Shown piece by piece: positions 59,399 to 64,000 of a stretch of 64,000 nt of DNA (the stretch's first letter is position 1; each line of letters begins with the position of its first letter). The translations under genes were made by a program, and so were the position numbers. The notes below the pieces were generated by a model. That model was not told the DNA's origin, made no database searches, and worked only from the letters and a program-made list of their open reading frames with translations. The stretch is from SIG607 sp045648445 (GTDB lineage Bacteria > Bacillota > Clostridia > Oscillospirales > Acutalibacteraceae). The stretch is from assembly GCA_045648445.1 (NCBI GenBank), contig JAZRNY010000035.1:25298-89297 (forward strand). The letters are read 5' to 3'.

Positions 59399-60621
59399 AC
59401 AGTTTCCCCTTCCTTAACGTTTTTGCTAATCATTGATTTAGCCTTAACACAAGACTTTTTGCCTATTTTAACGTTTGAACCGACTACGGCAATACCCCAG
59501 TCGTCACGGTTTGCCATCTCGGCAGGGTTTTCGCCAACACTTGCGTCCTCGCCTACCTTAACGTTCTCAGCAATAATTGCATACTGAACGTGAGCGCCTT
59601 TTTTAATTACCGCACCCGGCATTATTAAGGAATACTCTACTGTGGCGCCTTCCTCAATAGTAACGTCTTCAAAAAGCACCGAGTAATCAAGTTTACCGTA
59701 AACCGAACAACCGTCGCTCACAAGAGAATTTTCCACCGTCGCATTTTCGCTGATATACTGCGGAGGCAACCAACCTGTACGGGAATAAATCTTCCAGTCG
59801 CTACTGTCAAGTTTTAAATCGAGTTTCGGATTAAGCAGATCAAGATTAGCATCCCACAAAGATTCTACCGTTCCAACGTCTTTCCAATAGCCCTCAAACC
59901 TGTACGCCATCATTTTTTCGCCCGCAGCCAACATATTTGGAATAATATCCTTGCCGAAATCATTATGCGACTGCTTGTTTTTTTCGTCAGCAATAAGATA
60001 CTCTCGCATTTTATCCCAAGAAAATACGTAAATACCCATAGAAGCAAGATTGCTTTTAGGATTTTCAGGTTTTTCTTCAAATTCATAAATTGTGCCGTCA
60101 TCTTTAGTATTCATAATACCAAAACGTGAAGCCTCATCGAAAGATACTTCCATAACGGCAATAGTACAGTCGGCATTATTTTCTTTGTGCGCTTTTATCA
60201 TTTTAGAATAATCCATTTTATAAATGTGATCGCCCGAAAGTACAAGCACGTATTCAGGGTCGTATTTTTCTATAAAATGTATATTTTGATAAATCGCATT
60301 TGCCGTTCCCTTATACCAATCTCCGCCCTTGCTTTTTTGATACGGCGGAAGAATATGAACACCGCCGTCAATTCTATCTAAATCCCACGGCTTTCCGCTT
60401 CCCACGTAATCATTAAGTTCAAGCGGCTGATACTGGGTAAGAATACCTACAATATCTATACCCGAATTTACGCAGTTTGAAAGAGGAAAATCAATAATTC
60501 GGTACTTTCCGCCGTATGGTACGGCAGGTTTCGCTATTTTGTGTGTTAATACACCCAATCTACTTCCTTGACCGCCTGCAAGCAACATTGCTACACATTC
60601 GTTCTTTTTCAAGATACTCAC
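59395..60621 (-). CDS. glgC: Glucose-1-phosphate adenylyltransferase, catalytic subunit
   Basis: 408 residues. Intact nucleotide loop LLAGGQGSRLGVLTHKIAKP (about 13-32), PAVPYGGKYRIIDFPLSNC, catalytic VLSGDHIYKMDY (Asp, about 139) and YWKDVGTVESLWDAN. The C-terminal beta-helix holds repeats like YSLIMPGAVIKKGAHVQYA. Makes ADP-glucose, the committed step of glycogen synthesis. Confidence 0.95.
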   Translation of the reverse strand: MSILKKNECVAMLLAGGQGSRLGVLTHKIAKPAVPYGGKYRIIDFPLSNCVNSGIDIVGILTQYQPLELNDYVGSGKPWDLDRIDGGVHILPPYQKSKGGDWYKGTANAIYQNIHFIEKYDPEYVLVLSGDHIYKMDYSKMIKAHKENNADCTIAVMEVSFDEASRFGIMNTKDDGTIYEFEEKPENPKSNLASMGIYVFSWDKMREYLIADEKNKQSHNDFGKDIIPNMLAAGEKMMAYRFEGYWKDVGTVESLWDANLDLLNPKLDLKLDSSDWKIYSRTGWLPPQYISENATVENSLVSDGCSVYGKLDYSVLFEDVTIEEGATVEYSLIMPGAVIKKGAHVQYAIIAENVKVGEDASVGENPAEMANRDDWGIAVVGSNVKIGKKSCVKAKSMISKNVKEGETV

Positions 60622-60635
60622 AACACTTTCATTAA

Positions 60636-62492
60636 TTATTTGCGTTTATTTCTTTTAAGGTATATTACTGAAAGAGGCGGTATATCTATTGATATACTGT
60701 TCTCATATCCGTGCATTTTTGTTTTTTCGCTTTTATAATACGATCTGCTTTTTTTCGCCAATCCGCCGAATTCTTGCCATTCCGAACAAAAAACTGTTCT
60801 GTAACTTGCATTATACGGCACACCTATACGGTATTTTTCTCTGCCAACCGGAACAAAGTTACACACTACGATTATTTCGTCACCGTTTTCGGCTATTCTT
60901 CTAAAGGAAATAATACTTTGCGAATAATCATCATTTGAAATCCAATTAAAACCTTCCCAAGAATAATCTATTTCATAAAGCGGTGGGTTTTTAAGATAAA
61001 ACTCATTTAGTTTTTTTGTGTAATACTGCATTTGTTCGTGCGCCTTATAATCAAGCAAAAACCAATCCAATTGTCTCCTATAATCCCACTCAATAAACTG
61101 AGCAAATTCCTGTCCCATAAAGGTAAGTTTTTTGCCGGGATGAGCCATCATATAAGCCATAAATGCCCTTAACCCTCTAAATTTTCCTTCGTAATCGCCG
61201 GGCATTTTGTTTATCATAGAACATTTGCCGTGAACTACTTCGTCATGTGAAAGAGGTAAAATAAAATTTTCACTAAAGGCATAAAAAAATGAAAAAGTCA
61301 AACATTCGTGATTGTTTTTTCTAAAAAGCGGGTCAAGAGAAGTATATCTGAGCATATCATTCATCCAGCCCATATTCCACTTAAAATTAAATCCCAACCC
61401 ACCGTCAAAGGCAGGTTTTGTCACCATCGGCCACGCAGTTGACTCCTCAGCAATCATTAAAACATTAGGATTAACACTGAAAGCGGCGGTATTTAACTGT
61501 CTTAAAAATTCAACCGCCTCAAGATTTTCTTTTCCGCCATTTAAGTTAGGAAGCCATTCTCCATCTTTTCTGCCATAGTCAAGATAAAGCATTGATGCAA
61601 CCGCATCTACCCTTAGACCGTCAATATGAAATTCCTTTAACCAATAGCAAGCGCTGCCAAGCAGAAAATTCATAACTTCATTTTTGCCAAAATCAAAAAT
61701 TGCCGTTCCCCACTCTTTGTGTTCGCCTCTTCTTTCATCGCTGTATTCGTAAAGAGGAGTACCGTCAAAACGGTAAAGAAACGGTTCGTCTTTTGGGAAA
61801 TGAGCAGGAACCCAATCCAAAATTATTCCAATTCCTTTGCCGTGAAGTATATCAACAAATTTTTTAAAATCTTCAGGTGTACCGTAACGGGATGTAGGGG
61901 CGTAATAGCCGCTTACCTGATAACCCCAAGAACCCTCGAAAGGATGCTCACAAATGGGCATAAGTTCAACATGGGTATAACCCATTTCTTTTACGTAATC
62001 GGCAAGAGCATTAGCGCACTCCTCATAAGTGTACGGATTGCCGTCTTCGTGAATACGCCAAGAACCGAGATGTAATTCATATATATTAACAGGAGAGGAA
62101 TATATATCCATTTTGGACTTTTTTTCTGCCCATGCGCCGTCATTCCACCTATAGTTATCGTAATAAACCTTTGAGCAGGTGCCGGGCGGAGTTTCAAAAT
62201 GCTTTGCAAAAGGGTCTGATTTTAAAACCGTTTTATCACCACTGGTAACGGCATACTTATAGTTATCAAAAGGCTTTATACCCTTTACGGTAATTTCAAA
62301 TGTGCCATCACTGTTTTTTTGCATAATATTGGCATAACCGTTCCAACCGTTAAAATCACCAACCACCGAAACTGTATCTGCCGAAGGCGCCCACACTCTA
62401 AAAAGAGTACTTTTTTCACCGTAAAAAGAACCTAAATAATTATACGCATCATAAATTACTTCGTTATGAAACTTTTCTTCGTATCCGGCCAA
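60636..62492 (-). CDS. glgB: 1,4-alpha-glucan branching enzyme
   Basis: 618 residues from TTG 62492 (MAGYEEKFHNEVIYD), with GAAAGGAG 8 nt upstream; the 22-residue extension has no such site. N-terminal CBM48 (LFRVWAPSADTVSVVGDFNG), then GH13: HVELMPICEHP, the catalytic Asp in GLRVDAVASMLYLDY, Glu in IAEESTAWP and LPLSHDEVVHGK. Branches glycogen. First gene of the operon. Confidence 0.95.
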   Translation of the reverse strand: MAGYEEKFHNEVIYDAYNYLGSFYGEKSTLFRVWAPSADTVSVVGDFNGWNGYANIMQKNSDGTFEITVKGIKPFDNYKYAVTSGDKTVLKSDPFAKHFETPPGTCSKVYYDNYRWNDGAWAEKKSKMDIYSSPVNIYELHLGSWRIHEDGNPYTYEECANALADYVKEMGYTHVELMPICEHPFEGSWGYQVSGYYAPTSRYGTPEDFKKFVDILHGKGIGIILDWVPAHFPKDEPFLYRFDGTPLYEYSDERRGEHKEWGTAIFDFGKNEVMNFLLGSACYWLKEFHIDGLRVDAVASMLYLDYGRKDGEWLPNLNGGKENLEAVEFLRQLNTAAFSVNPNVLMIAEESTAWPMVTKPAFDGGLGFNFKWNMGWMNDMLRYTSLDPLFRKNNHECLTFSFFYAFSENFILPLSHDEVVHGKCSMINKMPGDYEGKFRGLRAFMAYMMAHPGKKLTFMGQEFAQFIEWDYRRQLDWFLLDYKAHEQMQYYTKKLNEFYLKNPPLYEIDYSWEGFNWISNDDYSQSIISFRRIAENGDEIIVVCNFVPVGREKYRIGVPYNASYRTVFCSEWQEFGGLAKKSRSYYKSEKTKMHGYENSISIDIPPLSVIYLKRNKRK

Positions 62493-62616
62493 AATATTAT
62501 CTCCTTTCAATATATTTATTTTCTTTATTATCATACCAAACTGCAGAGCAAATTTCAAGACATTTTTGTTAAAAATAAAGCATTTTTAACTTGTTATTTT
62601 AATAACGTTTGTCAAA

Positions 62617-62645
62617 TTTATACAAATATTTACATATTTTTGCAA
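62617..62645 (-). promoter_or_regulatory. Promoter of the glg operon
   Basis: Minus strand TTGCAA (62640-62645), 17-nt spacer, TATAAA (62617-62622). It gives a leader of about 115 nt before glgB. Confidence 0.6.
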
Positions 62646-62689
62646 ATAATACAAAACTCACAAAATGAAAAACAAAATCTTTTTTTGTG

Positions 62690-62718
62690 TTTACTTTTCA
62701 CCAAAAGTATGATATCAT
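62690..62718 (+). promoter_or_regulatory. Promoter of the GH130 gene
   Basis: TTTACT (62690-62695), 17-nt spacer, TATCAT (62713-62718), with GGAGGT before the ATG at 62749. Confidence 0.55.
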
Positions 62719-62748
62719 TGGTCTATAAATAAATGGAGGTTTTGTAAT

Positions 62749-63756
62749 ATGATAACAAAATTCAGAGGCGACGAGTACATAATGCACCGAAACGCCAAAA
62801 ACCCAATTATAACTAAAGAGGATTTCGCCCTTGCTACCAATGCGGTATTCAACTGCGGACAAACCCTTTTTAACGGAAAAACCCTTTTACTTATTGCTGC
62901 TTATTACAAAGAACGCATAAACAACAGTATGTGCGGTATTCACGTAGCAACAAGCGAAGACGGCGTAAACTTCGACATTAATCCTAAGCCCCTTTTCCTT
63001 AGCGATAACTGGAGCGGCGACTGCCCCGGTGTATTTGATAACTGGGTAATCGACCCCCGAGTTACCAAAATTGACGATACTTATTATATTATCCGTCCCG
63101 GTCAGGTAAGAGGTAGCGGTCCTTGCGCACTTCTTTACAAAACCAAGGATTTTGAAACGGCAGAATTTGTTGACTGCGTAGCGCTTCCCGCTAACCGTGT
63201 TCCCTGCCTTTTCCCCGAAAAAATCGACGGTCTTTATGTAAGACTTGACCGTCCTTACAACGTACACTGTCCCGAAGAACCCGAATGTATTCCCGATACA
63301 GATATTCTTAGAGCAAGTATTTGGATTTCCTATTCTCCGGACCTTGTTTATTGGGGACATCATCGTCCTCTGCTTTATCCTGAAAGCGTTCCATACTCCA
63401 ACTGGAAAATCGGTCCTACTCCCCCAATCAAAACTAAAGACGGTTGGCTTGAAATCATTCACGGCGTATGGAAAGAAAACGGAGAATTCTGCTATTCAAT
63501 AGGCGCTATGCTTATGGATTTAAAGGATCCCACAAAAATTTTAGGTTTGCTCGACCGTTGGATTCTTACTCCTACCGAACCTTTTGAAACCGATGGCAGA
63601 GTCGGAAACGTTGTATTCCCCTGCGGTGCTATTGCCGAAGAAGAAAAGGATGAAATCCGCATTTACTACGGCGCTGCCGATGAACATATCGGTCTTGCAA
63701 AGGGTAAACTCAGCGAATTGTTAGACGCCCTCAAAAATTCAAAAGCACCTTATTAA
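62749..63756 (+). CDS. Glycoside phosphorylase, GH130 family
   Basis: 335 residues with the five-bladed propeller features of GH130: MHRNAKNPIITKED near the start, WVIDPRVTKIDDTYYII (about 99-115; catalytic Asp region), KIGPTPPIKTKDGWLEIIHG (about 223-242) and YYGAADEHIGLA (about 308-319). GH130 enzymes split beta-mannosides with phosphate to mannose-1-phosphate. Cytosolic. It complements the GH38 mannosidase at 23.6 kb in a mannoside theme. The exact linkage is not determined. High-expression codon style. Confidence 0.85.
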   Translation: MITKFRGDEYIMHRNAKNPIITKEDFALATNAVFNCGQTLFNGKTLLLIAAYYKERINNSMCGIHVATSEDGVNFDINPKPLFLSDNWSGDCPGVFDNWVIDPRVTKIDDTYYIIRPGQVRGSGPCALLYKTKDFETAEFVDCVALPANRVPCLFPEKIDGLYVRLDRPYNVHCPEEPECIPDTDILRASIWISYSPDLVYWGHHRPLLYPESVPYSNWKIGPTPPIKTKDGWLEIIHGVWKENGEFCYSIGAMLMDLKDPTKILGLLDRWILTPTEPFETDGRVGNVVFPCGAIAEEEKDEIRIYYGAADEHIGLAKGKLSELLDALKNSKAPY

Positions 63757-63795
63757 TAAAATATTATTACCGATTTTTATAAAAATAAAAATATT

Positions 63796-63836
63796 AAAAG
63801 AGAGACTTTTTTCTATCAGAAAGTCTCTCTTTTTTA
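63796..63836 (+). terminator. Terminator of the GH130 gene
   Basis: A 14-bp stem AAAAGAGAGACTTT/AAAGTCTCTCTTTT with T-run, about 40 nt after the stop. Confidence 0.85.
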
Positions 63837-63897
63837 AAAATAAGGCACACTCCAAATTGTGAACAAGTCCAGTAAAAACGGACAATAGTAAAAAAGC

Positions 63898-63935
63898 ACC
63901 TCCTATGGTAGAATTAAAGAACTACCATAGGAGGT
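63898..63935 (+). promoter_or_regulatory. RBS-sequestering hairpin before the transposase
   Basis: A 14-bp perfect stem (63898-63911 with 63922-63935) around a 10-nt loop. The 3' arm contains AGGAGG, the Shine-Dalgarno of the ATG at 63942. Same stem as at 4867-4903, different loop. Confidence 0.75.
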
Positions 63936-63941
63936 TTTGTT

Positions 63942-64000
63942 ATGGCTGGAAAAAAGGGAATGAAAAAATATCCTGAAAGCATAAGAAATGAGATACGACA
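63942..64000 (+). CDS. IS transposase OrfA-like protein (N-terminus only)
   Basis: Nineteen complete codons are visible: MAGKKGMKKYPESIRNEIR. The basic start and KKYPESIRNEI pattern fit the helix-turn-helix OrfA of IS3-like elements. It differs from the MPRSYRHIKKY start of the remnant at 4859 although leader and ends are shared, so these are two members of one IS group. Confidence 0.65.
   Translation, partial: MAGKKGMKKYPESIRNEIR

Larger units (their letters stand above)
63860..64000 (+). mobile_element. IS3-like insertion sequence, left end (runs off window)
   Basis: Starts TGAACAAGTCCAGTAAAAAC, with the TG terminus usual for IS3-family elements; the first 31 bases match the inverted remnant at 4912-4942. 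A hairpin covers the ribosome site and a transposase ORF starts at 63942. The right end lies outside. Confidence 0.75.

Noticed and set aside
1..64000. tRNA or rRNA genes
   Set aside because: No segment shows the T-arm GGTTCGA pattern with a proper acceptor stem, or rRNA core sequences.

Overview
The window is an AT-rich chromosomal segment that most resembles an anaerobic gut Clostridia (Oscillospiraceae/Ruminococcaceae type). Supporting signs: type I dockerin domains on secreted proteins, a pyruvate:ferredoxin oxidoreductase, a GGGtGRT/NifU-like pair, a rubredoxin-fused flavin reductase, a paired glgC/glgD glycogen operon, a Trp T-box leader, AGGAGG-type ribosome sites and consensus TTGACA/TATAAT promoters. 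Taxonomy is inferred from gene content only. I see no tRNA, rRNA or CRISPR array.

Layout. 0-5 kb: start of a WalJ-like hydrolase, murA, a DtxR-family regulator with an ABC exporter, and an MBL hydrolase preceded by a truncated IS end. 5-16.5 kb: three secreted dockerin proteins (one a 1406-residue BspA-type LRR mosaic, one a CHAP/SH3 wall-active enzyme) around the GGGtGRT operon. This region shows tandem duplication and carries two candidate structured RNAs. 16.7-30.8 kb: ATC-hydrolase-like protein, three paralogous metallophosphoesterases, a sugar isomerase, a frameshifted TIGR04076 gene, SDR, EEP hydrolase, an AraC/GH38/nitrilase operon, bioY, Hrb-like protein and glyA. 31-36.5 kb: twin GH127 genes, then an inverted-repeat-flanked cassette with palindromes and a nucleotidyltransferase. 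36.5-50 kb: housekeeping genes, pnuC with a possible attenuator, PFOR, an Nnr operon, a PqqD/ABC pair, a degenerate HPr and mtaB. 50-64 kb: an ECF sigma operon with lipoproteins, T-box trpB, uppP, glgBCDA, a GH130 phosphorylase, and the left end of an IS3-like element.

Common themes are polysaccharide handling (dockerins, GH127 x2, GH38, GH130, glycogen storage), wall biogenesis (murA, uppP, CHAP protein) and anaerobic redox metabolism (PFOR, Hrb, Fe-S related pair). The most interesting unexplained items are: the pseudoknot-capable leader RNA before the giant dockerin gene; the separate ~320-nt RNA unit before the CHAP-dockerin gene; the terminal-repeat cassette at 35.3-36.5 kb; the conserved hairpin hiding the transposase ribosome site in two different IS copies; and the mutually exclusive hairpins before pnuC.
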